64,000 nucleotides of DNA from Bog-473 sp963719485 (GCA_963719485.1 OY970387.1:1426001-1490000), one strand, 5' to 3'. Positions 27,799 to 37,964 are shown, counted from the stretch's first letter. Notes: generated by a model not told the origin, from the sequence alone. Translations and numbers: made by a program.

Positions 27799-30287
27799 GT
27801 GCCGATAGACCCAGAACGTTGGACGAACAACACGAAGGCCGCCTTCAGCGCGGCGACGGGCCACGCGGCGTCGTCGAACAACCCGGAGCTGACGCCGGCC
27901 CACCTGCTCGACGCGCTGCTGCAGCAGCAGGACACGATGACGCGTCCGCTGCTGAGCCAGGTCGGCGTGGACCCCGACGCGCTGGCCGGCAAGATGCAGG
28001 AGCAGCTCTCCCGGTTGCCGCGGGCCCAGGGGGAGCGGAGCCCGGGCTCTCGCGCGAGGCGCGGGAGGTGCTGGAGTCGGCGGACGAGATCCGCCGGGAC
28101 ATGGGCGACGACTACGTGTCGGTGGAGCATCTCGTGCTGGCGCTGGCCGACCAGATCGGCGTCACCAAGGACGCGCTGCTCGCCGGGTTGCGGACGGTGC
28201 GGGGGAACCACCGCGTCACCACGCAGGACCCGGAGCAGACCTACCAGGCGCTGGCCAAGTACGGGCGCGACCTCACCGAGGCGGCCCGCGAGGGCAAGCT
28301 CGACCCGGTCATCGGGCGCGACGAGGAGATCCGCCGGGTGATTCAGGTGCTGTCGCGCCGCACCAAGAACAACCCCGTGCTGATCGGCGAGCCCGGCGTC
28401 GGCAAGACGGCCATCGTCGAGGGGCTGGCCAACCGCATCATCGAGGGAGACGTGCCCGAGGGGTTGAAGGGCAAGCGCGTGATCGCGCTCGACCTGGCCT
28501 CCATGGTGGCCGGGGCCAAGTACCGGGGCGAGTTCGAGGAGCGCCTGAAGGCGGTGCTCAAGGAGATCACCGACGCCGAGGGAGAGATCATCACCTTCAT
28601 CGACGAGCTGCACACCATCGTCGGGGCGGGCGCGGCTGAGGGGGCCATGGACGCCGGGCAGATGATCAAGCCCATGCTGGCCCGGGGCGAGCTGCGCCTC
28701 ATCGGTGCCACCACGCTCGACGAATACCGCACCTCCATTGAGAAGGACGCCGCGCTGGAGCGCCGCTTCCAGCCCGTGTTCGTGGGCGAGCCCTCGGTGG
28801 AGGACACCATCGCCATCCTCCGGGGCTTGTCGGAGCGGTACATGGCGCACCACAAGGTGCGCATTCAGGACGCGGCGCTGGTGGCGGCCGCCGTGCTGTC
28901 CGACCGTTACGTCACCGGTCGCTTCCTGCCCGACAAGGCGATCGACCTCATCGACGAGGCGGCCTCGAAGCTGCGCATTGAGATCGATTCCATGCCGACC
29001 GAGCTCGACCAGATCTCGCGGCGCATCCGCCAGCTCGAGATCGAGAAGCTGGCGTTGGAAAAGGAGACCGACGAGGTGTCGGCGGAGCGCTTGGAGCGCC
29101 TGCAGCGCGAGCTCGCCGAGTTGAGCGAGCAGCGCGACTCCATGGCGGCCCACTGGGAGCAGGAGAAGAGCGCCCTCAATGCCGTCAGCCAACTGCAAGA
29201 GGAGAAGAACCGCAAGGAAGAGGAGGCGGCGCGGCTGGAGCGCGACGCCGACCTGGCCGGCGCCGCCGCCATCCGCTACGGCGAGCTGCCCGAGCTCGAG
29301 CGCCGCATCGCGCAGGCCAACGAGGACCTGGCCAAGCTGCAGGCCGACTCGCGTTTCTTGAAGGAGGAGGTCGATCCCGAGGACATCGCCGAGGTGGTCT
29401 CGCGCTGGACAGGCGTGCCCGTGTCGCGCCTGATGGAGGGCGAGGTGCAGAAGCTGGTGCGACTCGAGTCCACCCTCCACGAGCGCGTGGTGGGGCAGGA
29501 CGAAGCGGTCTCCGCCGTGGCCAACGCCATCCGTCGGAGCCGGGCCGGGTTGAGCGACCCCAATCGGCCCATCGGGTCGTTCCTCTTCCTGGGGCCGACG
29601 GGCGTGGGCAAGACCGAGCTGGCGCGTGCGCTGGCCGAGTACCTCTTCGACGACGAGCGGGCGATGATCCGCATCGACATGAGCGAGTACCAGGAGAAGC
29701 ACACCGTGTCGCGCCTCGTGGGCGCGCCGCCCGGGTACGTCGGCTACGACGAGGGCGGGCAGCTCACCGAGGCGGTGCGGCGGAGGCCGTATTCGGTCGT
29801 GCTGCTCGACGAGCTGGAGAAGGCCAACCCGGACGTGTTCAACATCTTGTTGCAGGTGCTCGAGGACGGGCGCCTGACCGACGGCCAGGGGCGCACGGTC
29901 GACTTCACCAACACCGTGCTCATCATGACGTCGAACCTCAAGGGCGAGCCGTCGGACTACTTCAAGCCGGAGTTCATCAACCGCATCGACGAGATCGTGC
30001 GCTTCAAGCCGCTCAGCGAGGACGACCTGGCGATCATCGTGGGGATCCAGTTGGGCCGTCTGCGTGCCCGGTTGGCCGAGCGCCGGCTGTCGTTGGTGGT
30101 CACGCCGGAAGCGGAACTGTGGTTGGCCCACGCCGGTTACGACCCCGACTACGGGGCGCGGCCTCTGCGTCGGGTGTTGCAGCGATCGATCGAGGACCCG
30201 CTGGCGTTGGCGTTGCTGGAAGGCCGCTACCTCGACGGGGCGACCGTGACCGTGTCGGTCGACGACGGGCAGATCGTGCTGCGCTGA
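27799..30287 (+). CDS. clpB: ClpB disaggregase, with a frameshift near residue 77
   Basis: The N-domain is read from GTG 27799 (RWTNNTKAAFSAA) and the rest in the -1 frame. The switch lies at a run of five G (28029-28033); a sixth G would restore LPRAQGGAEPGLSREAR. Visible are AAA1 Walker A (GEPGVGKTAIVEG) and Walker B (ITFIDELHT), the coiled-coil middle domain (about residues 395-525), and AAA2 (GPTGVGKTELARA, VLLDELEKA). Between MTSNL and FKPEFINRIDE about 25-30 residues usual in ClpB are missing. It works with DnaK to dissolve aggregates and is the last gene of the heat-shock operon. Confidence 0.9.
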
Positions 30288-30289
30288 AT

Positions 30290-30307
30290 CCCCTCGGGGC
30301 GGTTTTT
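30290..30307 (+). terminator. Likely terminator after clpB
   Basis: CCCC-TC-GGGG followed by CGG and a T run lies directly after the clpB stop. Three further copies of a GGTTTTTGGAGG-like unit follow up to about 30350. Confidence 0.5.
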
Positions 30308-30379
30308 GGAGGTTCGGGTTTTTGGAGGGCGGTTTTTTGGAGGGTCCGCGCCGGCGGGGAGATGTTTTTCAAACTCTAA

Positions 30380-31399
30380 GAGCGTCAGCGGATAGGCCGA
30401 AGGTCCGGGGTCCAGCGATTCCGCCAGTCGATGAGCTTGGCGGTCAGGATCAATGCGATGGCGAGAGCCAGCTGGGCAACCCGGTGCGCGCCACAGCGGT
30501 CGGTATTGCGCCGCATCTGCCCATAGTTCGAGAGCCACGAGTTGGTCCGCTCGACGGGCCAGCGCAGTCCGAGGGGGACCCGGATGCGCCGGGGTTTGGT
30601 CCCTTTGGGCCGGTTCTTGCGCTTGCGCTCGGCGATGACGAGGTCGCCCAGACCCCGGGCGGCGCAGCCGGCTCTGACCCACTGGGTGTCATAGCCACGG
30701 TCGAGGTGCAGTGTGCCGAGATCGGCGAGGAGCCCATGGGTGGCGACGGTGTCGAGGGTCGGGCCTAAGAGGCTGTCGTCGTGGCTGTTGGCACCGCCGA
30801 CGACCCAGCCAATGGGGATTCCCGCCGCGTCGGTGGCGATGGACCATTTCCACCCGAGCTTGGAGCGATCGACCGGGCTCGGCCCGGTTCCTTCTCCTCC
30901 AGCTGGGGCTTTGTGCACCGAGCCGTCCACACAGACCTCTGCGAGGTCGAGCCCGACGATCTTGTCGTAGGCGCACAGGGCCTCGGTGGCGATGGCCTCG
31001 AAGATCCCGGCCGACAACCACTCGTCGCGCCGTTGGCGTGCAGTCGTGTCAGAGACCACCGAGCCGCAGACACGCTCGGCGTCCTCCCACGAACAGCCCG
31101 TGACCAGGCGGACCAACATGAGCGAAAAGCAGTCCCGATCGGACTTCCTCGGTCGGTGGCAGCCCAGGGGATGGCAGTCGGGCCGACGCGGGACTCTGGG
31201 CTCGATGGCGGCCCAGAGGGCATCGACCACCTCGGGATCGAACGCGCGCATAATTCCATCAACCTCCACTCGGTCGTTGGTGTGTTGGGTGCAGCCCAAG
31301 TCTCTTGGGGCCACCACCACGACCGGTGGATGTTGCTCGTTTAGTGCTGGGTCGATGCGCTCAACGTGGCCAGCCAGCGCTGCCTATCCGCGCGGGCTC
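30380..31399 (-). mobile_element. Complete IS5-family insertion sequence
   Basis: The 17-base ends match as imperfect inverted repeats. The left end is GAGCGTCAGCGGATAGG and the right end, read inwards, GAGCCCGCGCGGATAGG. Both ends are flanked by TAA (30377-30379 and 31400-31402), a 3-bp target duplication of the TNA type known for part of the IS5 family. It carries one intact transposase. It sits between the clpB terminator and a secreted peptidase gene, and it breaks no obvious gene. Confidence 0.82.
30385..31251 (-). CDS. IS5-family transposase
   Basis: The 288-residue protein starts at ATG 31251 (MRAFDPEVVDALW). The frame extends to 31320 without better support. The DDE triad is visible in VCVDGSVHK, LHLDRGYDTQW and PVERTNSWLSNYG. 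The DUF4096-like N-terminal part (LVTGCSWEDAERVC) is typical. It appears intact, so the element may still move. The C-terminus ends inside the left inverted repeat. Confidence 0.9.
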   Translation of the reverse strand: MRAFDPEVVDALWAAIEPRVPRRPDCHPLGCHRPRKSDRDCFSLMLVRLVTGCSWEDAERVCGSVVSDTTARQRRDEWLSAGIFEAIATEALCAYDKIVGLDLAEVCVDGSVHKAPAGGEGTGPSPVDRSKLGWKWSIATDAAGIPIGWVVGGANSHDDSLLGPTLDTVATHGLLADLGTLHLDRGYDTQWVRAGCAARGLGDLVIAERKRKNRPKGTKPRRIRVPLGLRWPVERTNSWLSNYGQMRRNTDRCGAHRVAQLALAIALILTAKLIDWRNRWTPDLRPIR

Positions 31400-31557
31400 T
31401 AAACGAAGTTGTGGATAGTTTCGCGAGCTGTCCCCGCCGCTCCGGCGTCGTGTCGTGCAACGGTCGGTGACCCCCAGGCGAACGGCGGGCGAATCGTGGA
31501 GGCCTCATTTAGAGTTGCCCGACGGTCAAGGTGCGAACGTCGTAGTGAGGAGGCGGA

Positions 31558-33198
31558 GTGTCGAGATCCTTTGGTGTGTGGCTGTGGGTGAGCGCAACCA
31601 CGCTCATCGCCGTCGGTCTGGTCATGGGGACTTCGGCCGTCGGAGCGCAGGAGGCGCACGGCGACGCCGTGGCCACCCACGGGTCGGGGGCGGAGTGGGG
31701 CCACGCCATGCCGATCTCGCCGTCGCAGCCGCACACGAACCCCGGCCACTTCGTGACGCCGCTCGAGCCCCACGTGCCGGGCGGGTCCTTCACCGCCGAG
31801 TCCACCAACTGGTCCGGTCAGATCGCCGGAGGGTCGACGTTCACCGGCGTCTCGGCGCACTGGGTCGTGCCGACGATCCAGCCCACGCAGTACGGAGGGG
31901 GCTCTGCCACGTGGATCGGGATCGACGGCGGGCCCGCCTCGCCGGGTTCCATCATTCAGACCGGCACCGCGCAGGACACGCAGAACGGTGCCACGTCGTA
32001 CTTCGCCTGGTTCGAGCTCTTCCCCAATCCGGCGGTGGAGATCGGAGGGGTCTCGCCCGGCGACCAGATGCAGGCTTCCATCTCCCAGATATCCGGGAGC
32101 ACCTGGGGTCTTTCGATCACCGACGTCACCTCGGGCAACAACGCGTCGGGCCCGCTCACCTACAACGGGTCCGGCGACTCGGCCGAGTGGATCGAGGAGT
32201 TGCCCACGGCGGTCAGCGGCCCGCAACCCACGCTCGCCAACTTCGGGTCGGCGACGTTCACCCAGATGGGGATCACCGCCACGAACCCGGGCGCCGTCGG
32301 CGTCTCCCCCGTGAACATGGTCGACGAAATCGGCCAGACGATCGCCTCTGCCGGAGCGATGTCGGGCGCCCCCGCCAGTTCGAACGGATCGTTCACGGAC
32401 TCCTACGTGCCGCTCCCGCACGGCTACTGGCTCGTCGGTTCCGACGGGGGGATCTTCACCTTCGGGGCGACCCAGTTCTACGGATCGACCGGGAACCTGC
32501 ACCTGCAACGACCGGTGGTCGGCATCGTGCCCACGGCCGACCGCGGCGGCTACTGGCTCGACGCGTCCGACGGCGGGGTCTTCAGCTACGGCGACACCCA
32601 GTTCTACGGTTCCATACCGGGACTCGGGCTCCATCCGGCGGGCTCGGGCCAGCCCAACAGCCTCAACGCGCCGATCGTCGGCATGGTGCCCTCCATCGAC
32701 GACGGGGGCTACTTCATGGTGGCCTCCGACGGCGGGGTCTTCGCCTTCGGTGACGCCCGCTTCGCCGGGTCGTGCCCGGGCATCGGGGGCTGCTCGGGCT
32801 CCGCGGTGGCGGTCATGCCCGACCACAGCGGCAACGGCTACTGGCTGGTGACCTCATCGGGGAGCATCTACACCTTCGGCGACGCCCCCTACTTCGGCGC
32901 CCCGGGCCGCGGCAACGTGACCTCGGCCGTGGCCACGCCCGACGGGAGGGGCTATTGGGTTCTCCTCAGCGACGGCGAGGTCTTCTCCTACGGCGACGCC
33001 GTCAAGGACGGTGCACCGCCCTCCAGCGACTTCACTGCCCTCGACGCGGCGACGGCCATCTTCAGCACCTCGGACGGCGCCGGCTACTGGGTCTCGTCGG
33101 CCCTCGGCGCGGTCTACAACTTCGGGGACGCGCCGAACGACGGCGGCATGGCGGGCACCCATCTGAACGGGCCCATCATCGCCGCCACCGGGTCGTAA
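31558..33198 (+). CDS. Secreted G1-type glutamic peptidase fused to six GYW/DGG repeats
   Basis: The 546-residue protein has a signal peptide (cleavage near AVGA, residue 30). A G1 (eqolisin) peptidase domain follows at about residues 80-240: STNWSGQIAGG, ATWIGIDGG, catalytic Gln in SIIQTGT (Q134) and Glu in SAEWIEELP (E210). The C-terminal 270 residues form six repeats of about 42 residues built on GYWLVGSDGGIFTFG. Two more proteins in this window carry exactly six such repeats, consistent with a six-bladed propeller. G1 peptidases work at acid pH outside the cell. GTG follows GAGGAGGCGGA. It is divergent from the IS. Confidence 0.8.
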   Translation: MSRSFGVWLWVSATTLIAVGLVMGTSAVGAQEAHGDAVATHGSGAEWGHAMPISPSQPHTNPGHFVTPLEPHVPGGSFTAESTNWSGQIAGGSTFTGVSAHWVVPTIQPTQYGGGSATWIGIDGGPASPGSIIQTGTAQDTQNGATSYFAWFELFPNPAVEIGGVSPGDQMQASISQISGSTWGLSITDVTSGNNASGPLTYNGSGDSAEWIEELPTAVSGPQPTLANFGSATFTQMGITATNPGAVGVSPVNMVDEIGQTIASAGAMSGAPASSNGSFTDSYVPLPHGYWLVGSDGGIFTFGATQFYGSTGNLHLQRPVVGIVPTADRGGYWLDASDGGVFSYGDTQFYGSIPGLGLHPAGSGQPNSLNAPIVGMVPSIDDGGYFMVASDGGVFAFGDARFAGSCPGIGGCSGSAVAVMPDHSGNGYWLVTSSGSIYTFGDAPYFGAPGRGNVTSAVATPDGRGYWVLLSDGEVFSYGDAVKDGAPPSSDFTALDAATAIFSTSDGAGYWVSSALGAVYNFGDAPNDGGMAGTHLNGPIIAATGS

Positions 33199-33223
33199 AC
33201 CGGGACCATCGTCCGTCCGGGGC

Positions 33224-34534
33224 TCAGGGCCCCGCGAAGTGGCGGGCGTTGGCCGGCAGCGGCCGGAACAACGGGACGGGCCCGGCCGAGTGGGCACGGG
33301 CCGCCGGGATGTCGAAGAAGGCCTGCAGGGTCGGGTCCCCGTCCGTGGCCATGCCGACGACGGTCCCGATGCCCTGGCCGGCCGACGAGCCGAGGAAGGG
33401 TGCGGTGCCGTAATTGAAGAGCCCGCCGTCCGCCGCGGTGAACCAGTAGCCACCACCGTCGGGCATGGGCGCCATGCCGACGATGGGCTGGGCCAGATGG
33501 ATACTCCCGGTCGAGCCGTAGAACTGCGCGTTCCCGTAGGCGAAGATGCCCCCGTCGGAGGCGACGAGCCAGTAGCCGCCGCCGTCGGGTGTCGGAGCCA
33601 TGCCCACGATGGGCTTGTTGAGCACCATGCCCCCGGTCGAGCCGTAGAACTGGGCGTCGCCGTAGGAGAAGATGCCCCCGTCGGAGGCGACCAGCCAGTA
33701 GCCGCCGCCGTCGGGCGTCGCGGCCATACCGACGATGGGCTTGTTGAGCACCATGCCCCCGGTGGAGCCCCAGAACGGGGCGTCCCCGTAGGAGAAGATG
33801 CCCCCGTCGGTGGCCACCAGCCAGTAGCCGCCATCGTCGCCCGTCGCGGCCATGCCGACGATGGGCTTGTTGAGCCGGATGCCACCGGCAGAGCCGAAGA
33901 ACCCGGCGTCGCCGTAGTTGAAGATGCCCCCGTCGGTCGCCACCAGCCAGTAGCCCCCGTCGTCGCCGGTCTGGGCGATGCCCGCAATGGGATGGTTCAG
34001 CGCGGTGCCGGTCAGGTCACCGAAGAAGCCGGCGTCCCCGAAGTGCGCGACGGTCCCGGTCGTGCTGACCTGGTAGTAGCCGATGCCGCCGACACCGGTC
34101 AGGGAGACGGTGACGCCCGAGTTCAAAGAGTCGGTGATGGTCAGGGTCGCGTTGCGCGTGCCGAGGGCGCCCGGGTTGAAGAAGCTGTCGATGGTGCACG
34201 AGCCGCCGGGCGCCAGGGGGATGTTGCCGCTGGCGTCGGACGGACAGCTGGCCTCGGGCACCCCGAAGAAGTCGTCGGCGCCGTTGCCCGTGGCATTGAT
34301 GGCGGTGATGGTGTCAGGGCCGGGGTTGTTGTTCGTCACGGTGAACGTCTGCGGCCCGATCACGTCACCCAGGGTCACCTCGCCGAAGTTCAAGTTGGTC
34401 GGGGTGACGCTCAAGCCCGCCGGCGTCACCGCGCCGGCACTGCTTGCGGTGCCACCCGCCGCGACGAGCGACAGCCCACCGCACAGGACGCTGCACACGG
34501 CGAGCGAGGTCCATCGCTGCACCCGGGTCTTCAT
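33224..34534 (-). CDS. Secreted protein: Ig-like domain plus six GYWLV/DGGIF repeats
   Basis: ATG at 34534 has GGAGG upstream. The protein of 436 residues has a signal peptide, then one Ig-like (ASH/choice-of-anchor type) domain (LSVTPTNLNFGEVTLG to TVSLTGVG, with a Cys pair in ASCPSD and GSCTIDS). Six repeats of 42 residues follow, of the form GGYWLVASDGGIFSYGDA, then FYGSTGG and LNKPIVGMA. The DNA repeats of 126 bases are close, so they may recombine. It converges with the peptidase-repeat gene. A cell-surface binding role is inferred. No anchoring motif is seen. Confidence 0.78.
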   Translation of the reverse strand: MKTRVQRWTSLAVCSVLCGGLSLVAAGGTASSAGAVTPAGLSVTPTNLNFGEVTLGDVIGPQTFTVTNNNPGPDTITAINATGNGADDFFGVPEASCPSDASGNIPLAPGGSCTIDSFFNPGALGTRNATLTITDSLNSGVTVSLTGVGGIGYYQVSTTGTVAHFGDAGFFGDLTGTALNHPIAGIAQTGDDGGYWLVATDGGIFNYGDAGFFGSAGGIRLNKPIVGMAATGDDGGYWLVATDGGIFSYGDAPFWGSTGGMVLNKPIVGMAATPDGGGYWLVASDGGIFSYGDAQFYGSTGGMVLNKPIVGMAPTPDGGGYWLVASDGGIFAYGNAQFYGSTGSIHLAQPIVGMAPMPDGGGYWFTAADGGLFNYGTAPFLGSSAGQGIGTVVGMATDGDPTLQAFFDIPAARAHSAGPVPLFRPLPANARHFAGP

Positions 34535-34646
34535 GACGTTCGCCTCCGCTTCTTCCCCGGGTGCCGTCCCCGGCCGCCCGCAGGCTAGCCAGCGCGTGAC
34601 GCCGGTGTGGTGTATTTGCCTGCAGCTGCTGTTGTCGGAACCCGGG

Positions 34647-35222
34647 TCAGACGAGCACGCCGGCCGGCGCGAACGCCGCGGTGAGCTCACGGCAGAACGC
34701 GCCGAGATCCTCGGGCCGCCGGCTTGTCACCAACGTGTTGATGCCCAGCCGGCAGACCACCACATCGCGGTCGACCCAGTAGGCACCGGCATTGCGCAGG
34801 TCGGTCTGCAGGCTCGGCCACGACGTGAGGGTCCGGCCCGCCACGAGATCCCCCTCTATGAGGGTCCACGGGCCGTGGCAGATCGCGGCCACCGGCTTGC
34901 CGGCCTCGAACATGGCCATGAGGAAGTCGACGGCCGCCGCGTCGGTGCGCAGGGCGTCGGGGTTGGCCACGCCGCCCGGCAGGACGGCGGCGTCGTAGTC
35001 GGCGGCCCGGGCCCGGTCCGTGACCGTGTCGACGGGGAAGCGGTCGGCCCGGTCGAGGTGCCGCATCGTCTCCACCATGCCGGGGCGGGGGGCCACGACC
35101 TCCGCCGTGCCTCCGGCGTCGACCACGGCCCGCCACGGCCGCAGGAGCTCGATCTCCTCGATGCCTTCGTTGGCGACGACGAAGGCGACCCGTACGTCCT
35201 GTAGTTCGTTGGCCACCGACAC
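34647..35222 (-). CDS. DJ-1/PfpI family protein
   Basis: The 191-residue protein has the PfpI-type nucleophile elbow PVAAICHGPWTLIEG with Cys, and the conserved AVLPGGVANPDAL and SWPSLQTDLRNAGA. Members act as proteases, glyoxalases or deglycases, and the exact activity cannot be told. GTG at 35222 is directly after GGAGG; the second GTG two codons on has better spacing. It is divergent from purA. Confidence 0.87.
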   Translation of the reverse strand: MSVANELQDVRVAFVVANEGIEEIELLRPWRAVVDAGGTAEVVAPRPGMVETMRHLDRADRFPVDTVTDRARAADYDAAVLPGGVANPDALRTDAAAVDFLMAMFEAGKPVAAICHGPWTLIEGDLVAGRTLTSWPSLQTDLRNAGAYWVDRDVVVCRLGINTLVTSRRPEDLGAFCRELTAAFAPAGVLV

Positions 35223-35349
35223 TCCCTCCGCGAGCCCCCAGGACCCGCCGGGCCGTCCGGACGGTCTTCCCCTTGCCCGCGCGGGAGATACCCCGGGCCT
35301 GCGGGGGCCGAAACCACCCCATTTTGCCGACCCTGATTTCGGGGAGGGT

Positions 35350-35355
35350 TACACT
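35350..35355 (+). promoter_or_regulatory. Possible -10 box of the purA operon
   Basis: TACACT lies 40 bases before the purA start in a locally AT-richer stretch. No clear -35 is seen, so this is a weak call. Confidence 0.3.
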
Positions 35356-35394
35356 GGTGCGTAATCCGAAGCGACAGAGCGAACGGAGAGGCGC

Positions 35395-36678
35395 GTGCCC
35401 GCAACCGTTGTGGTCGGGACCCAGTGGGGCGACGAGGGGAAGGGCAAGCTCACCGACCTCCTCGCTCGCGAGATGGATCTCGTGGTCCGCTACCAGGGTG
35501 GCCACAACGCCGGTCACCGCATCGTGGTCAACGGCGAGGCGTTCGCCCTCCAGCTGGTGCCGAGCGGCATCCTCTACGACCACATCACGCCCATCATCGG
35601 CAACGGCGTCGTCGTGGACCCCGCGGTCCTGTTGGAGGAGCTCGACAGCCTGGCCGCCAAGGGCGTCGACACCAGCCGGCTCGTGGTCAGCGGGAACGCC
35701 CACCTGATCATGCCGTACCACCAGGAGCTCGACCGGGTGACCGAGCGCTTCCTCGGCAAGAACGCGCTGGGGACGACCAAGCGCGGCATCGGTCCCGCCT
35801 ACGCCGACAAGGCGACCCGCGTCGGCCTCCGGGTCCAGGACCTCTTCGACCCCAAGATCTTCCGCCAGAAGCTCGACGTCGTGCTGAAAGAGAAGAACGC
35901 CGTCCTGGCCAAGGTCTACAACCGGCTGCCCCTCGTCGCCGCCGACATCGCGGACCACTACCTGGGCGAGTACGCCCCCCGCATCGAGCCGATGGTGGGG
36001 GACACCGTGGGCATGGTCCACGAAGCCATGGACCATGGGCGCCAGGTCCTGCTCGAGGGGGCCCAGGCGACCTTTCTCGACCTCGACCACGGGACCTATC
36101 CCTTCGTCACGTCCTCCAACCCCGTCGCCGGCGGCGCCTGCACGGGCTCGGGCCTCGGGCCCCGGGACATCGACCGCGTCATCGGCATCGCCAAGGCCTA
36201 CGTCACCCGGGTCGGCGCCGGCCCCTTCCCGACCGAGCAGGACAACGACGTCGGGGAGTTGCTGGTGGAGCGGGGGCACGAGTTCGGCACCAACACGGGG
36301 CGCCGGCGGCGCTGCGGCTGGTTCGACGCGGTCATGCTGCGCCAGGCCGTGCGCCTCAACTCCATGACCGAGGTCGCGCTCACCAAGCTCGACGTGCTCG
36401 ATACGTTCGAGTCCGTCAAGGTCTGCGTCGCCTACGAGGCCGACGGGATCCGCTACACGCACCTGCCCTACCACCAGTCGACCTTCCACAAGGCCAAGCC
36501 GATCTTCGAGGAGCTGCCGGGCTGGCGCACCGACCTCAGCGCGGCGACCGCGCCCGGCGACATGCCGGCGCCCGCCCGCGACTACGTCGCCTTCCTGTCC
36601 GAGCAGATCGGCGTCCCCGTCCGCCTCGTCGGCGTCGGGCCGGGCCGCGAGCAGACCGTCTCCTTCGCTACCGCGTGA
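35395..36678 (+). CDS. purA: Adenylosuccinate synthetase
   Basis: The 427-residue enzyme joins IMP and Asp using GTP. Visible are VGTQWGDEGKGKLTDLL (phosphate loop), the YQGGHNAGHRIV IMP site, and GVGPGREQ near the end. GTG start with CGGAGAG upstream. Its stop TGA overlaps the purD GTG start (GTGA), the first of several overlaps in this purine operon. Confidence 0.97.
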   Translation: MPATVVVGTQWGDEGKGKLTDLLAREMDLVVRYQGGHNAGHRIVVNGEAFALQLVPSGILYDHITPIIGNGVVVDPAVLLEELDSLAAKGVDTSRLVVSGNAHLIMPYHQELDRVTERFLGKNALGTTKRGIGPAYADKATRVGLRVQDLFDPKIFRQKLDVVLKEKNAVLAKVYNRLPLVAADIADHYLGEYAPRIEPMVGDTVGMVHEAMDHGRQVLLEGAQATFLDLDHGTYPFVTSSNPVAGGACTGSGLGPRDIDRVIGIAKAYVTRVGAGPFPTEQDNDVGELLVERGHEFGTNTGRRRRCGWFDAVMLRQAVRLNSMTEVALTKLDVLDTFESVKVCVAYEADGIRYTHLPYHQSTFHKAKPIFEELPGWRTDLSAATAPGDMPAPARDYVAFLSEQIGVPVRLVGVGPGREQTVSFATA

Positions 36679-37964
36679 GGGTCTGCATCGTCGGCAGCGG
36701 CGGCCGCGAGCACGCGCTCGCCCACGTACTGGCGCGCACCGCCGACGTGGTGGCGACGCCCGGCAACCCCGGCATGGCCCCGCCGATCAGGGTGGACGAC
36801 GACACGCCGGTCGAGGAGATTCCGGCCGACCTCTACGTGATCGGCCCCGAGGCCCCGCTGGTGGCGGGGCTCGCCGACACGCTGCGGGCCCAGGGCCGCG
36901 CCGTGCTGGGCCCCGGCGCCGACGGCGCGCTGCTCGAGGGGTCCAAGGCCTTCATGAAGGAGGTGCTCCAGGCGGCGCGGGTCCCGTCGGCGCGCTTCGC
37001 CACCTTCGACGCCCTCGAGACCGGCGCCGCCATGGACTACCTCGAGACGCTGCCCGGCCCCTGGGTCATCAAGACCGACGGACTGGCCGCCGGCAAGGGC
37101 GTCCTGGTGGCGCAGAGCCTGAACGAGGCCCGCGCCGACGTCACGGCCAAGCTCTCCGGCGCATCCTTCGGAGAAGCGGGGCGCCACATCGTCATCGAGG
37201 AGGGGCTGGTCGGCGAGGAGTGCTCCTTGCTCGTCCTCTGTGACGGGACCCACGCCGTGCCCCTGGCGCCGGCACAGGACTTCAAGCGCATCGGTGACGG
37301 CGACGCCGGCCCCAACACCGGCGGCATGGGGGCCTACGCGCCGATGCCGCACGTGGGCGGCGCGGCGGTCGACCGCATCATGGACACCGCCGTGCTGCCG
37401 CTGGTGGAGGAACTGCGCCGCCGCGGCATCGACTACCGCGGCGTGCTCTACGCCGGCTTGATGCTGACCCCTGACGGCCCCAAGGTCATTGAGTACAACG
37501 TGCGCTTCGGCGACCCCGAGACCCAGGTCGTGCTCCCGCTGCTGGCCGACGACGCCGCCGAGCTCTTCCTGGCCGTGGCCAACGGCGAGCTCGAGGGAGC
37601 GGCCCCGCCCGCCTTCTCGGGCGACGCCGCGGTGTGCGTCGTCCTGGCCTCGCAGGGCTACCCCGAGCACCCGCGCCTGGGCGACACCATCGAGGGACTC
37701 GACCGAACGGGCCAGTCCGTCGCCGCCGTCGACGGGGTGACCGTGTTCCACGCCGGCACCGGGCGCCACAGCCCCGACGGGCCCTTCCACACCGCGGGCG
37801 GGCGCGTGCTCGGGGTGACTGCGGTGGCGCCGACGCTCGAGCAGGCCCGCGAGCGCGCCTACGCGGCCACCGCACCGATCGACTGGGAGGGCATGCAGAT
37901 GCGCCACGACATCGCTGCGCTCGTCCCCGGTGCCGCGATCGCGGCTGCGGAGGGAGCACGATGA
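36675..37964 (+). CDS. purD: Phosphoribosylamine-glycine ligase
   Basis: The 429-residue ATP-grasp enzyme begins RVCIVGSGGREHALAHVLA and has the ATP-grasp features KTDGLAAGKGVLVA and EYNVRFGDPETQ. It makes GAR from phosphoribosylamine and Gly. GTG overlaps the purA stop, and the purD stop overlaps the purB ATG, so the three are translationally coupled. Confidence 0.96.
   Translation: MRVCIVGSGGREHALAHVLARTADVVATPGNPGMAPPIRVDDDTPVEEIPADLYVIGPEAPLVAGLADTLRAQGRAVLGPGADGALLEGSKAFMKEVLQAARVPSARFATFDALETGAAMDYLETLPGPWVIKTDGLAAGKGVLVAQSLNEARADVTAKLSGASFGEAGRHIVIEEGLVGEECSLLVLCDGTHAVPLAPAQDFKRIGDGDAGPNTGGMGAYAPMPHVGGAAVDRIMDTAVLPLVEELRRRGIDYRGVLYAGLMLTPDGPKVIEYNVRFGDPETQVVLPLLADDAAELFLAVANGELEGAAPPAFSGDAAVCVVLASQGYPEHPRLGDTIEGLDRTGQSVAAVDGVTVFHAGTGRHSPDGPFHTAGGRVLGVTAVAPTLEQARERAYAATAPIDWEGMQMRHDIAALVPGAAIAAAEGAR

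Noticed and set aside
28021..28050. Programmed -1 frameshift in clpB
   Set aside because: The G run is followed by no clear stimulatory structure, ClpB is not known to use frameshifting, and similar breaks at G runs occur in other genes here. An indel error is simpler.
27204..30131. A 975-codon frame antisense to clpB and hspR
   Set aside because: It is a shadow of the ClpB codon pattern, with no recognisable domain or start signal.
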